A DNA stretch of 16,070 bases from DATAVB01 sp040414495 (lineage in GTDB: Bacteria > Actinomycetota > Actinomycetes > Mycobacteriales > QHCD01): NCBI GenBank assembly GCA_040414495.1, contig JBEDUI010000075.1, positions 1 to 16,070 on the forward strand, written 5' to 3'. Positions 1 through 6,333 of this stretch are shown piece after piece. The first letter of the stretch is position 1. The number at the start of each line of letters is the position of its first letter. The notes below the pieces were generated by a model. That model saw only the letters and a program-made list of their open reading frames with translations. It was not told the origin of the DNA and did not search any database. Position numbers and translations under genes: made by a program.

Positions 1-108
1 GAACATGGTGAACGGACCGCCGATCGCCCAGCAGCCAAGGCCGAGCGCGCTCACGTTGACTCCGGTCCGGCCGAGCCGGCGGGTGAAGGTGTGTACGTCA
101 TTGCTCAT
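1..108 (-). CDS. Aldo/keto reductase, N-terminal fragment (runs off left edge)
   Basis: Thirty-six codons are visible, starting at the ATG at 106-108 and running leftwards out of the window. The peptide contains RRLGRTGVNVSALGLGCW followed by AIGG. This is the first beta strand and turn of the aldo/keto reductase TIM barrel (typical pattern RxLGxTGxxVSxLGLGxxxxGG). The family makes cytosolic NADPH-dependent oxidoreductases acting on aldehydes, ketones or sugars; the substrate cannot be told from this piece. The catalytic Asp, Tyr, Lys and His lie outside the window. No Shine-Dalgarno sequence precedes the ATG, but TAGCGT lies 7 nt upstream, so the gene may be leaderless. The family call is firm; the start is likely because the strand begins at the usual distance from Met1. 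Confidence 0.85.
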   Translation of the reverse strand, partial: MSNDVHTFTRRLGRTGVNVSALGLGCWAIGGPFTMF

Positions 109-115
109 GGGCTTG

Positions 116-121
116 ACGCTA
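116..121 (-). promoter_or_regulatory. Candidate -10 box for leaderless aldo/keto reductase transcript
   Basis: On the minus strand TAGCGT is followed by 7 nt and then the ATG at 108. The same TANNNT, 6-7 nt, start-codon layout recurs before five other genes here. No clear -35 box is seen. Confidence 0.3.
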
Positions 122-223
122 CGGCCGGTTCAGGCCCGACTACCGAGCCAAATCCGGACGGAAATACCAGACCAATTTCGTGATGAAACGCTGCGTCCTA
201 CAGATGGTTCTCCAAGCCAATGG

Positions 224-487
224 CTAACACGCAAGGGTCATTGTCCCGCCTTGACCCAGATATGGCAGATATTTGGCATTGCGTTCGTAGAAGTCTTGCG
301 GATTAGTCGAGCGCCAATTTGGCTGATGGCAGAGCGTGTGTGTGCGCGCCGTGCCGGCCCGGGCGTGCGCGGTGGTCGGTTGGTGCGTTTCCCCGGCGGC
401 AGGTCTGACGACGAACACGACTACGCCAATGACCGCTGCCGCGCCGATCACTGTGAATGCGCGCGTTCGCGTTGGTGTGACCCGCAC
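224..487 (-). CDS. Small membrane-anchored or secreted hypothetical protein
   Basis: This is an 87-residue reading frame of no recognised family. I place the start at the GTG at 485-487 because GGGAG sits 6 nt upstream; a TTG two codons earlier overlaps that site badly. After a basic N-terminus (RVTPTRTR) comes a hydrophobic stretch, AFTVIGAAAVIGVVVFVV, which could be a signal anchor or signal peptide. The rest is a hydrophilic tail with two cysteines, one near the middle and one as the last residue. It lies between an aldo/keto reductase on the same strand and a divergent esterase gene, and at 264 bp it could be a chance frame. The membrane segment and plausible ribosome site argue for a real gene, but no homologue is recognised. 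Confidence 0.42.
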   Translation of the reverse strand: MRVTPTRTRAFTVIGAAAVIGVVVFVVRPAAGETHQPTTAHARAGTARTHTLCHQPNWRSTNPQDFYERNAKYLPYLGQGGTMTLAC

Positions 488-626
488 CTGCAACTCCCAA
501 CGGTAACGGTCACTGACTCTACGTAGTCAGCCACAACCCGCCCGGAGTGTCAACGGCTTGTATTCGGATCAGCAGCGACCGGATAGAGTTTGCGGCGACT
601 CCGATCTTGGGTGAAGGGGACAGACC

Positions 627-1388
627 GTGGCCTTGCTGCAGTGCAATTTCTTTTCCGAGGCACTCGAACTGAGCACGTCGATGACGGTAATTCTGCCCCA
701 GGAGACGACGCATCAGATCGGCATGGCCGGCAAAACGCGCGGCGCCGAACCGCCGGTGCTCTACCTGTTGCACGGCCTGTCCGACGACGACACGATCTGG
801 TTGCGCCGCACGTCAATCGAGCGGTACGTGGCGCCGTTGGGCCTGGCGGTCGTGATGCCGCAGGTTCATCGGAGTTTTTACGCCGACGAGATAAATGGCA
901 ACCGCTATTGGGAGTTCATCTCCGAGGAGTTGCCAACACTCGTACATCGGTTCTTTCGGGTTTCGCAACGACCCGAAGACACCTACGTGGCCGGCCTTTC
1001 GATGGGTGGTTACGGCGCTTTCAAGCTCGCGCTGCACCAGCCGGAGCGGTTCGCCGCCGCCGCGAGCTTGTCCGGCGCGCTCGACATTGTCGCGCTACAC
1101 AAGCGATCGAAGCCGACCGATGTGACGCAGAAAGTGTTCGGTCCGGACGATATTGCCGGCAGCGACGCCGATCTGCTTGCCCTGTTGCAGCGGGCCAAAC
1201 GGCCGCTGCCGCGGCTCTATCTGTGGTGCGGCACCGAGGACGGGTTGGTCGAGGGCAACCGGGCGTTCATCGAAACCGCGGCACAGCAGGGAATTGACCT
1301 GACTTCCGAGCTCAGCCCGGGCGATCACGACTGGCGCTACTGGGACACGAAAATCCAGGACGTACTGCGCTGGATGCTCGATTCCTGA
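627..1388 (+). CDS. Esterase D / EstA-like alpha/beta hydrolase
   Basis: The 253-residue protein is a cytosolic serine esterase of the esterase D family. It resembles bacterial tributyrin esterase EstA more than S-formylglutathione hydrolase, because its opening (ALLQCNFFSEALELSTSM then VILPQ) is the EstA pattern. The oxyanion region is YLLHGLSDDD (residues 46-55). The nucleophile is Ser125 in GLSMGGYGAF, the acid is probably Asp205 in CGTEDGL and the base is His234 in GDHDWRYW. The family hydrolyses short acyl esters; the natural substrate is unknown. The length is normal for the family. The start is the GTG at 627, with AGGGGA 6 nt upstream. It is a single gene, divergent from the small membrane protein and convergent with the epimerase-like gene across a repeat-rich spacer. 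Confidence 0.9.
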   Translation: MALLQCNFFSEALELSTSMTVILPQETTHQIGMAGKTRGAEPPVLYLLHGLSDDDTIWLRRTSIERYVAPLGLAVVMPQVHRSFYADEINGNRYWEFISEELPTLVHRFFRVSQRPEDTYVAGLSMGGYGAFKLALHQPERFAAAASLSGALDIVALHKRSKPTDVTQKVFGPDDIAGSDADLLALLQRAKRPLPRLYLWCGTEDGLVEGNRAFIETAAQQGIDLTSELSPGDHDWRYWDTKIQDVLRWMLDS

Positions 1389-1476
1389 GCACGCTTTTGG
1401 GTGCGATCGATCCGCCGGAGGTCGACGCTACGTGATTGGGATGGTCATCACCGGCTTGTTCTTGCGCCTGCCTCAC

Positions 1477-1552
1477 TTGTTGATCATGAAGTTCCCGACG
1501 CAAAGCTCGGCGTGTCGTCGGCGTGTCGGGCAGCTACCTTCATGATCAACAA
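1477..1552. repeat. 15-bp perfect inverted repeat between convergent genes
   Basis: The left arm TTGTTGATCATGAAG (1477-1491) is the exact reverse complement of CTTCATGATCAACAA (1538-1552), with 46 nt between. It could act as a bidirectional terminator for the convergent esterase and epimerase-like genes, or be a REP-like element. The spacer also holds a perfect tandem duplication of TCGGCGTGTCG (1507-1517 and 1518-1528). The core TGATCATG recurs in the inverted repeat at 13242-13293. Confidence 0.75.
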
Positions 1553-1620
1553 ATTGCGGCGCTAACTTCTTGACCAACAAATTGCGGCGCGGAACTTCAT
1601 GATCAACAAATTGCGGCGCG
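1538..1620. repeat. Three tandem 28-29 nt direct repeats
   Basis: The unit CTTCATGATCAACAA followed by ATTGCGGCGC begins at 1538, 1566 and 1595, giving periods of 28 and 29 nt. The middle copy carries two changes (CTTCTTGACC for CTTCATGATC). The first copy doubles as the right arm of the inverted repeat starting at 1477. Apart from these repeats I see nothing else in the non-coding stretch 1389-1681. Confidence 0.85.
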
Positions 1621-1681
1621 GACGAAGGATTCCAGGATCCACGTTCCCCACGGGCCAGGCCGGGGTTTTAAGAGGTGCAGC

Positions 1682-2263
1682 CTAGTCGGTAACGACGATC
1701 ACGCCGGATGGTTCGCCGAGGAGTTCGACTGTGCGCGCGGCGGCGTGATCGATCTGAACGCGCGGCTCGGCAGGGATCTTATCTTCGTAGTACGTGCCGG
1801 GACCGTAGAACTGCCCGTAACGCAGCACAACGCCGTCCTCGGCCAGAACGGAACGCTCCAACTCAGCAACCGCTCGGGCGCCGACTTCCTCGGGCACCTG
1901 CCAGGCAATCGATTGGGCAACGATCTTCGGTGATCCGCTCTTTCGGACAGCCTCGATCAGATTCTGATTGCCCTCGGTCCGCATGCGAGCATTCAGGTGC
2001 GAACGCTCCCGGATCTTGTCCGCCTCGTCCGGCAGATCGGTCAGCTCGTTCAGCAAGAGGTCGGGCGCAAAATTCCGAACAGCCGCGATTACGGCATCCC
2101 GATCAAACGCATCACACAGAATCGGTTCGGCACCAAGCCCGGCCAGCAACTCCATCTTGGCCGCCGTACGCGTCATGCCGCCAACCACGTGGCCCGCTTG
2201 GACCAACAGCGGGATCAGCCGCTGTCCGATAACGCCGGAGGCACCGGCCAGAAAAATCCGCAT
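1682..2263 (-). CDS. Short NAD(P)-binding epimerase/dehydratase-like protein
   Basis: The 193-residue protein opens with MRIFLAGASGVIGQRL, the Rossmann glycine motif GxxGxxG of extended short-chain dehydrogenases (residues 7-13). It also keeps VLRYGQFYGPGTYY, a signature of the NAD-dependent epimerase/dehydratase group. Two things are odd. It is about 100 residues shorter than usual epimerases, with little after the FYGPGT segment. I also see no YxxxK catalytic pair after the strand ending IVAQS, where GARAVAELE takes its place. It may therefore bind NAD(P) without classical epimerase chemistry, or be a short branch of the family. The ATG at 2263 is preferred because AGGTGA lies just upstream and the strand begins at Met1; a GTG at 2272 is the alternative. 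Substrate unknown. Confidence 0.78.
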   Translation of the reverse strand: MRIFLAGASGVIGQRLIPLLVQAGHVVGGMTRTAAKMELLAGLGAEPILCDAFDRDAVIAAVRNFAPDLLLNELTDLPDEADKIRERSHLNARMRTEGNQNLIEAVRKSGSPKIVAQSIAWQVPEEVGARAVAELERSVLAEDGVVLRYGQFYGPGTYYEDKIPAEPRVQIDHAAARTVELLGEPSGVIVVTD

Positions 2264-2319
2264 CGCACTCACCTACCCTCGGGACGTCGTAATCAGCTTA
2301 GCAGCGGGCTCTATTCGAC

Positions 2320-2325
2320 TAAGAT
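2320..2325 (+). promoter_or_regulatory. Candidate -10 box for leaderless DUF2461 transcript
   Basis: TAAGAT is followed by 7 nt and then the ATG at 2333. No Shine-Dalgarno sequence lies between, so transcription would start at or next to the start codon. No convincing -35 box. Confidence 0.42.
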
Positions 2326-2332
2326 TCGGCAT

Positions 2333-2983
2333 ATGCGAGCAAAGCACGGTGATTCGCCGATGAATTTCACCGGCTGGCCGACCGAGGCGTTCGACGTATT
2401 GCTGAAGCTCGATGGCGAGCCATCGATGGAATTTCGGGAGCAGTGCCGGAAAGACCGCGAGCGACTGGTGCGTCGCCCGATGATCGACCTGTTGAACGAT
2501 CTGGCGAACGCTGACGAGACATACGAAGATTTCTTCGTCTGGTCGTTCCACAAGATGCTCTGGCCCTGGCAGCGCCAGGTCGGAGTAATCCGCGTCCGGA
2601 GAAATCTTGAGCTCGCGCTCGCGTTCGATCTGGACGGGCTTGAAGTTCACGGTAACTGCTGGTTTACCGATCAGGCCGGGCGTGAGCGCTATCGGCGGGC
2701 GGTCGACGAGGCGGGCAGCGGCCAGCAGCTACAGGCGTTGCTGGGTGATCTTCGTAACGCGGGATTCGCTGTTTCCGGTGATGTGATGAAGCGCGTCCCC
2801 CGCGATTATGCTCCGGACCATCCGCGGGCTGAATTGCTCAAACACCGATCGCTGCGCATTGAGATGCCGCTCGGCTGCGATGACTGGCTGCATTCTCCGG
2901 AAGTTGTGGATCGGGTGCTCGGCGTTTTCAGCGCATTACGACCGATGATGTCGTGGATCATCAAATACGCACCAACGGACTAG
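2333..2983 (+). CDS. DUF2461 family protein
   Basis: The 216-residue protein matches the DUF2461 (TIGR02453) family in length and in conserved blocks. FTGWPTEAFDVLLKL (from residue 12) corresponds to the FxGFPxEALxFLxxL opening. A second block ends in RRPMIDLLNDLA. Towards the C-terminus come LKHRSLRIEM and a region containing KRVPRDYAPDHPRAELL, the usual KRxPRGYxxDHPxxxLL. The middle is more diverged than in other members I recall: the RFSKDKxPYK block is not visible. The biochemical role of the family is unknown. The reading frame stays open upstream to 1997, but that part is antisense to the epimerase-like gene. I start at the ATG at 2333 because a TAAGAT box lies 7 nt before it; ATG 2360 is the alternative. 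The Nudix gene follows 45 nt downstream. Confidence 0.82.
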   Translation: MRAKHGDSPMNFTGWPTEAFDVLLKLDGEPSMEFREQCRKDRERLVRRPMIDLLNDLANADETYEDFFVWSFHKMLWPWQRQVGVIRVRRNLELALAFDLDGLEVHGNCWFTDQAGRERYRRAVDEAGSGQQLQALLGDLRNAGFAVSGDVMKRVPRDYAPDHPRAELLKHRSLRIEMPLGCDDWLHSPEVVDRVLGVFSALRPMMSWIIKYAPTD

Positions 2984-3016
2984 GGTGAAACAGCGCCACA
3001 CTGCCACGATTCCCCG

Positions 3017-3022
3017 TAGCAT
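3017..3022 (+). promoter_or_regulatory. Candidate -10 box for leaderless Nudix transcript
   Basis: TAGCAT is followed by 6 nt (CGGGAC) and then the ATG at 3029, leaving no room for a ribosome-binding site. No clear -35 box. Confidence 0.4.
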
Positions 3023-3028
3023 CGGGAC

Positions 3029-3424
3029 ATGCAGCAACAGAATCGCGCCTGCGCGTTCGTACGCCGCGACGATACCGTGCTCATGGTGCGGCATAGACAT
3101 GACGGGCGCGATTACTGGACGCTGCCTGGCGGACGGGTCGAGCAGGGCGAGACCGCGGCGCAGGCGGCGCTGCGGGAACTGCTTGAGGAGACCGGAATTC
3201 GAGGCGAGATCGACCGCGAGTTGTATCAACGGAACTATCGCAATACGGCTGGTGCGCAGGTCACCGAATTCTGTTACAGCGTCCACATCGGACCCGCTGA
3301 GACAGCACGGCTCGGCACTGATCCAGAACTCGACGGCTTCGCACCCATTCTGACCGACGTTGCCTGGCGGCGCCTGGACACTTTGGGAGACGACCCACAG
3401 ATCAAGCTGATCCCTGCGCCATAA
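3029..3424 (+). CDS. Nudix hydrolase
   Basis: The 131-residue protein carries a complete Nudix box: Gly35, five residues, Glu41, seven residues, then RELLEETGI (49-57). This fits GX5EX7REUXEEXGU exactly, so the metal-binding glutamates are present. It is preceded by YWTLPGGRVEQGE, typical of the family. Nudix enzymes cleave nucleoside diphosphates linked to another group, often sanitising oxidised nucleotides or clearing metabolites; the substrate cannot be predicted here. The protein is close to the minimal Nudix domain with no extra domain. It lies 45 nt after the DUF2461 gene on the same strand but seems to have its own leaderless promoter. It ends 12 nt from the stop of the convergent acetyltransferase gene. 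Confidence 0.93.
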   Translation: MQQQNRACAFVRRDDTVLMVRHRHDGRDYWTLPGGRVEQGETAAQAALRELLEETGIRGEIDRELYQRNYRNTAGAQVTEFCYSVHIGPAETARLGTDPELDGFAPILTDVAWRRLDTLGDDPQIKLIPAP

Positions 3425-3436
3425 TTCCGTTGCTGC

Positions 3437-3889
3437 TCACACGTAGGGTCGCTCGTCGATGTAGTAGACAAGATGGCCGACGTTTTCCCGGAATCCCAGC
3501 GAGCTATAGAAACTCTCCTCGCAGCCGGCGACGATATAGCCGGTCACAAAATCGCAGCCTCGGGTGCGTAATTCGGTCAGGAGCCGTCGGCCAATCTGTT
3601 GCCCTAAACCCTGCGGGTCCGACGGCACCAGCGATCCGTTGTCGTGGCCCTGCCGTTGCCAGCGCAGATCGAGCGACAACTCCATCACGTGGGCCGCTAA
3701 TCCATCGAAGGTCGCCCGCGCGAGTCCGATCAACTCCTCGTTCTCCCACGCCGCCACCATGACCTGTGGATACTTGAGCACTCGGGTCGCCGTATCCTTG
3801 TCATAGTTGGATTCACAGATCCCGTTGCGGACATAGAAGTCGTAAAGCTGATCGGGCGTGATGTGCGGATCCACCTCAATCTCGGCCAT
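3437..3889 (-). CDS. GNAT family N-acetyltransferase
   Basis: The 150-residue protein has the GNAT layout. An early segment VMVAAWENEELIGLAR (43-58) is followed by the acetyl-CoA loop QGLGQQIGRRLLTEL (93-107), a variant of the Q/RxxGxG/A pattern. Near the end is FYSSLGFREN (127-136), the FYxxLGF motif of the last helix and strand. These enzymes transfer acetyl groups from acetyl-CoA to amines; the acceptor is unknown. I start at the ATG at 3889 (MAEIEVDP) rather than the in-frame ATG at 3901, because TATGAT lies exactly 7 nt upstream and no ribosome site serves either start. A 17-bp hairpin ends right at that box, so the gene is probably transcribed apart from the reductase gene behind it. 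Confidence 0.87.
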   Translation of the reverse strand: MAEIEVDPHITPDQLYDFYVRNGICESNYDKDTATRVLKYPQVMVAAWENEELIGLARATFDGLAAHVMELSLDLRWQRQGHDNGSLVPSDPQGLGQQIGRRLLTELRTRGCDFVTGYIVAGCEESFYSSLGFRENVGHLVYYIDERPYV

Positions 3890-3896
3890 GAGAACA

Positions 3897-3902
3897 ATCA
3901 TA
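3897..3902 (-). promoter_or_regulatory. Candidate -10 box for leaderless acetyltransferase transcript
   Basis: TATGAT on the minus strand is followed by TGTTCTC (7 nt) and the ATG at 3889. It abuts the terminator-like hairpin, so any -35 box would lie inside the hairpin. Confidence 0.45.
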
Positions 3903-3938
3903 ATGGCGTAGTGCGGCGAGGCGCCGCACTACGCCATT
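3902..3938 (-). terminator. 17-bp perfect hairpin, probable terminator of the reductase gene
   Basis: AATGGCGTAGTGCGGCG (3902-3918) and CGCCGCACTACGCCATT (3922-3938) are exact reverse complements with a 3-nt loop. It lies 17 nt after the stop of the RibD/DHFR-like gene on the minus strand. There is no long T run after it, which is common for actinobacterial terminators. It could also be an operator for the acetyltransferase gene. Confidence 0.7.
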
Positions 3939-3955
3939 CTTGGCCGGATCGTTGG

Positions 3956-4504
3956 TCAGGAAGCCGGTACATAGGTCAGCAGCACGTTGCCAGAGGCGAA
4001 CGCCTGCGTCTTGACCAGCGTGAATCCGATGCGTTTCCGCACCGTACGGAACAGGGACTTGCCGGCACCCAGAACGATCGGGTTCACGATAACCCGTAGC
4101 TCATCGAGCAATCCCCATTCCAGCAGGTTCACGGTGAGATCAAAGCTGCCGAAAACCGCGATGTCCTTGCCTGGCTGGGCTTTCAGCGCGGCAATCTCAT
4201 CGGCGACATTGTCCTTGATCAGCGTGCTGTTGTTCCACTCGGCCTTGTCCAGCGTGCGGGTGACCACGACCTTGGGGTAGCTGTTCATGCGTTGCGCGGT
4301 CGGATCGTCGGCCGGCGCGGTTGGCCAGTACGCGGCCATGTGCTCGTACGTGACCCGGCCGAACAGCAGTGTGTCGGTCTCGTCCAGCTGCCGAAGCGAC
4401 CATTCGAAGAACTCTTCGTCCACATTGGGCCAGTCGAACTCGTCGTTCGGTCCGGCGTAGAAACCGTCCAGGGTAATCATCTCGAACGCGTAGATAGTGC
4501 GCAT
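3956..4504 (-). CDS. Dihydrofolate reductase family protein (RibD C-terminal-like)
   Basis: The 182-residue protein belongs to the RibD C-terminal / DHFR-like superfamily of NADPH-dependent reductases. Visible marks are the start RTIYAFEMITLDGFYAGPN with the SxDGxxA-like motif, LLFGRVTYEHMAAYWP (46-61) and KVVVTRTL (78-85). The nucleotide-binding strand is DIAVFGSFDL (114-123), and the C-terminal part has LRVIVNPIVLGAGKSLF (136-152). Stand-alone copies are common in actinobacteria and usually have no proven substrate; this is not a typical folate-pathway DHFR. The start is fixed by AAGGAGG at 4512-4518, 7 nt from the ATG at 4504; the frame stays open upstream to 4588 but without support. A CRP-type palindrome lies about 65-90 nt upstream, so regulation by a CRP/FNR-family protein is possible. 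Confidence 0.9.
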   Translation of the reverse strand: MRTIYAFEMITLDGFYAGPNDEFDWPNVDEEFFEWSLRQLDETDTLLFGRVTYEHMAAYWPTAPADDPTAQRMNSYPKVVVTRTLDKAEWNNSTLIKDNVADEIAALKAQPGKDIAVFGSFDLTVNLLEWGLLDELRVIVNPIVLGAGKSLFRTVRKRIGFTLVKTQAFASGNVLLTYVPAS

Positions 4505-4569
4505 TGCCGTTCCTCCTTCGGCGTCGATGTGCAGAGACGTCGGAGGCGATGACCCGCGCTCGACATGGT

Positions 4570-4593
4570 CGACTGTGATGCCGCTCACAGTCG
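4570..4593. promoter_or_regulatory. CRP-like palindrome TGTGA-N6-TCACA
   Basis: CGACTGTGA (4570-4578) and TCACAGTCG (4585-4593) form a perfect 9-bp inverted repeat with a 6-nt spacer. The inner part is exactly TGTGA-N6-TCACA, the half-site and spacing of CRP-family operators. It starts 7 nt after the stop codon of the GalU-like gene and ends 65 nt before the start of the reductase gene, both on the minus strand. It could therefore be a terminator hairpin, an operator, or both. Confidence 0.5.
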
Positions 4594-4600
4594 GTCGGAG

Positions 4601-5458
4601 TCAGCTGTTTTGTACGATTTCTGCCGCGTCGACGTTTGCCCCGAGCAGTCCGTTGATGCTGCCGCAGTCGTGGTACCTGCCGGCGATCGGGTGCACCAGG
4701 ACGGGTTGGTCGGCTGCGTACGCGGTGAGCGCCGCTATGGACTGATATTCGCCGTTGCGCGGATCCGGCGTGAGCGCATCCAGGTAGCCGAAGAAATCCG
4801 GCCGCAGCAAAAAGCGGCTGATACTGGCGAGATTGCTCGGAGCGTTCCCGGGCGCGGGCTTTTCGACCGCGCCATCGAAGAGCATCTGCGTTGGATCGGC
4901 CGGGTGCGGTTTGGTGCGGATGATTCCGTACCGGGAAAGGTTCTCATCCGGGACTTCGGTGACCTGCATTGCCGCGGGGACGTCGGCGACGGTTCGAGCC
5001 GCAACGAGATCGGCCAGATCACTGCCGCTGTCGGACCGCAGCACCACATCGTCGCCGGTGAGCAGCAGCCAGTCGGAATCACCGATGAATTCCCGCGCCA
5101 GTAAGGGCGGAATGGCGGTGCCGTACCGGCCGTCCAGCGGCTGTTCGAGCCAGGTGAACCGCATATCGCCGAATCGTTCACGCAATTCGGCGACCGGGGC
5201 GTACTTCTCCTCCCACCCTCGATTACGGAAATACTTTTCGATCCATTCGGGCGGTTCGACGTAGCGGCGAATCGCGTCGTCGCCGGGCATGGTCACGATC
5301 GCAACGTCGGTAATTCCGGCGGTGGCCAGTTCGGTGAGCACGTAGTCAATGACCGGGCGGTTCCCCACCGCAAGCAGGCTTTTGTTGACCGCCGCCGTGA
5401 CCGGGAACATTCGCGTGCCGAACCCGGCCGTGCTGATCACTGCTCTCAAGCGAGACAT
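4601..5458 (-). CDS. GalU-like sugar-1-phosphate nucleotidyltransferase
   Basis: The 285-residue protein is a nucleotidyltransferase of the UTP-glucose-1-phosphate uridylyltransferase type. It joins a sugar 1-phosphate to an NTP and releases pyrophosphate. The nucleotide loop is STAGFGTRMFPVT (9-21) with Lys26 in AVNKSLLAVGNRPVIDY. Other GalU marks are LEQPLDGRYGTA (104-115), the metal-site TGDD (134-137), SRYGII (175-180), VEKP (198-201), NGEYQS (235-240) and YHDCGS (262-267). Length matches GalU (about 290). The canonical IPKEMLP segment reads VNKSLLA, so UDP-glucose specificity is not certain. The ATG at 5458 has only a weak GGAG 12 nt upstream and sits 1 nt after the stop of the RmlA-like gene, so translation is probably coupled. 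The pair likely feeds cell-envelope or exopolysaccharide synthesis. Confidence 0.86.
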   Translation of the reverse strand: MSRLRAVISTAGFGTRMFPVTAAVNKSLLAVGNRPVIDYVLTELATAGITDVAIVTMPGDDAIRRYVEPPEWIEKYFRNRGWEEKYAPVAELRERFGDMRFTWLEQPLDGRYGTAIPPLLAREFIGDSDWLLLTGDDVVLRSDSGSDLADLVAARTVADVPAAMQVTEVPDENLSRYGIIRTKPHPADPTQMLFDGAVEKPAPGNAPSNLASISRFLLRPDFFGYLDALTPDPRNGEYQSIAALTAYAADQPVLVHPIAGRYHDCGSINGLLGANVDAAEIVQNS

Positions 5459-5459
5459 A

Positions 5460-6227
5460 TTATTTGTTCGCTCCGGTTTTTTCGATCAAGTGCCCGATAT
5501 CGGCGAGGTCGCCCCAGTGTTTGCCGCAATCGGCCCACCAGCCCTGCACGTGCTGTACGTCCAGACGGCCCTGTTCCGCGTAATGCCGAATTATGTCGGC
5601 GACCTCCAACTCGCCGCGACCAGATGGACGGAGCGTGCCGACGACATCGAAAACGTCGGCCGGGAAGCAGTACAAGCCAACGACCGCGTCGTTCGATGGC
5701 GGCGTGTCGTAACGCAAGTCGACCGTGCCGGCCTTCTCCACGATATCGGCCATGCGACCCTGCTCGTCGTACGCGACGACGCCGAAGTTCTCCGGATCCT
5801 CGACCTGCTTGACGAATATCCGCCCGCCATCCCGCCAGCTGGCGACCGCATCGGCGTGGCTGTATTCGAACACATTGTCGCCCAAGCCGACGACGAGCTG
5901 CTCGCCGCGGGCAAAATCCCGGGCCATACCGATAACATCGGCGATCCCGCCTGGCTTGACCTGAACCTTGTACGTCAGATCGAGATCCAGCAACACCTCG
6001 TCGCTGCCGCGGGACCGGACATGACCGTCACCCAACAGATCGATGAACGCCCCACCGTGCTGTTGACCAGTGACCAGCAGAACCTCGCGGACGCCGGCAC
6101 GCTGCATCTGCTGCAGCGGGTAGTAGATCATCGGCCAGCGGCCCACCGCCAGCAGGTGCTTGTTGGTGACGCGGGTCAGTTCCTCAAGCCGCGTGGCGTT
6201 CCCACCGGCGCAGATAAGTCCTTTCAT
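5460..6227 (-). CDS. RmlA-like glucose-1-phosphate thymidylyltransferase family protein
   Basis: The 255-residue protein is a nucleotidyltransferase of the RmlA/RfbA type, which makes dTDP-glucose from dTTP and glucose 1-phosphate. Motifs are AGGNATRLEELTRVTNKHLL (7-26, catalytic Lys23), PMIYYPL (32-38), GLGDNVFEY (114-122), EDPENFGVVAYDEQGR (143-158) and RGELEVADI (204-212). WWADCGKHWGDL replaces the usual WLDTGTH region. Two signature positions are unusual: the glycine-rich loop reads GGNATR rather than GGxGTR, and EKP reads EKA (164-166). I take the ATG at 6227 because the barrel strand starts there and GGTGGG lies upstream; a GTG at 6251 is possible. No rmlB, rmlC or rmlD is in the window, so the product and pathway are not proven. 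Confidence 0.83.
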   Translation of the reverse strand: MKGLICAGGNATRLEELTRVTNKHLLAVGRWPMIYYPLQQMQRAGVREVLLVTGQQHGGAFIDLLGDGHVRSRGSDEVLLDLDLTYKVQVKPGGIADVIGMARDFARGEQLVVGLGDNVFEYSHADAVASWRDGGRIFVKQVEDPENFGVVAYDEQGRMADIVEKAGTVDLRYDTPPSNDAVVGLYCFPADVFDVVGTLRPSGRGELEVADIIRHYAEQGRLDVQHVQGWWADCGKHWGDLADIGHLIEKTGANK

Positions 6228-6286
6228 GCCGGCCCACCATAGCCCTACCACCGAGTTCTCGTCGGCATTCGGACAATTGTGTAATT

Positions 6287-6333
6287 CGCTTCGGCGCGCT
6301 CAGGACCCGGCCCGCGGTGGGAGCGCCGAAGCG
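6287..6333 (-). terminator. 11-bp inverted repeat after the phosphotransferase gene
   Basis: CGCTTCGGCGC (6287-6297) and GCGCCGAAGCG (6323-6333) are exact reverse complements with a 25-nt loop. The right arm touches the stop codon of the phosphotransferase gene (minus strand). It probably ends the MarR-MFS-phosphotransferase operon and separates it from the RmlA-like gene. No T run follows. Confidence 0.6.

Noticed and set aside
509..524. TGACT-N6-AGTCA palindrome between the small protein and the esterase
   Set aside because: Five-bp arms are too short to separate from chance and no promoter is evident around them.
1538..1620. CRISPR array
   Set aside because: Three repeat units follow each other with 1-4 nt between them, so there are no spacers, and no cas gene is present.
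1997..2332. N-terminal extension of the DUF2461 protein
   Set aside because: The frame is open but antisense to the epimerase-like gene, and the family match begins only after the ATG at 2333.
3544..3571. GTCACA box inside the acetyltransferase gene as another ECF41-type promoter
   Set aside because: It lies in coding sequence, has no GCTCAT or CGTC 16 nt downstream and no gene in a suitable place.
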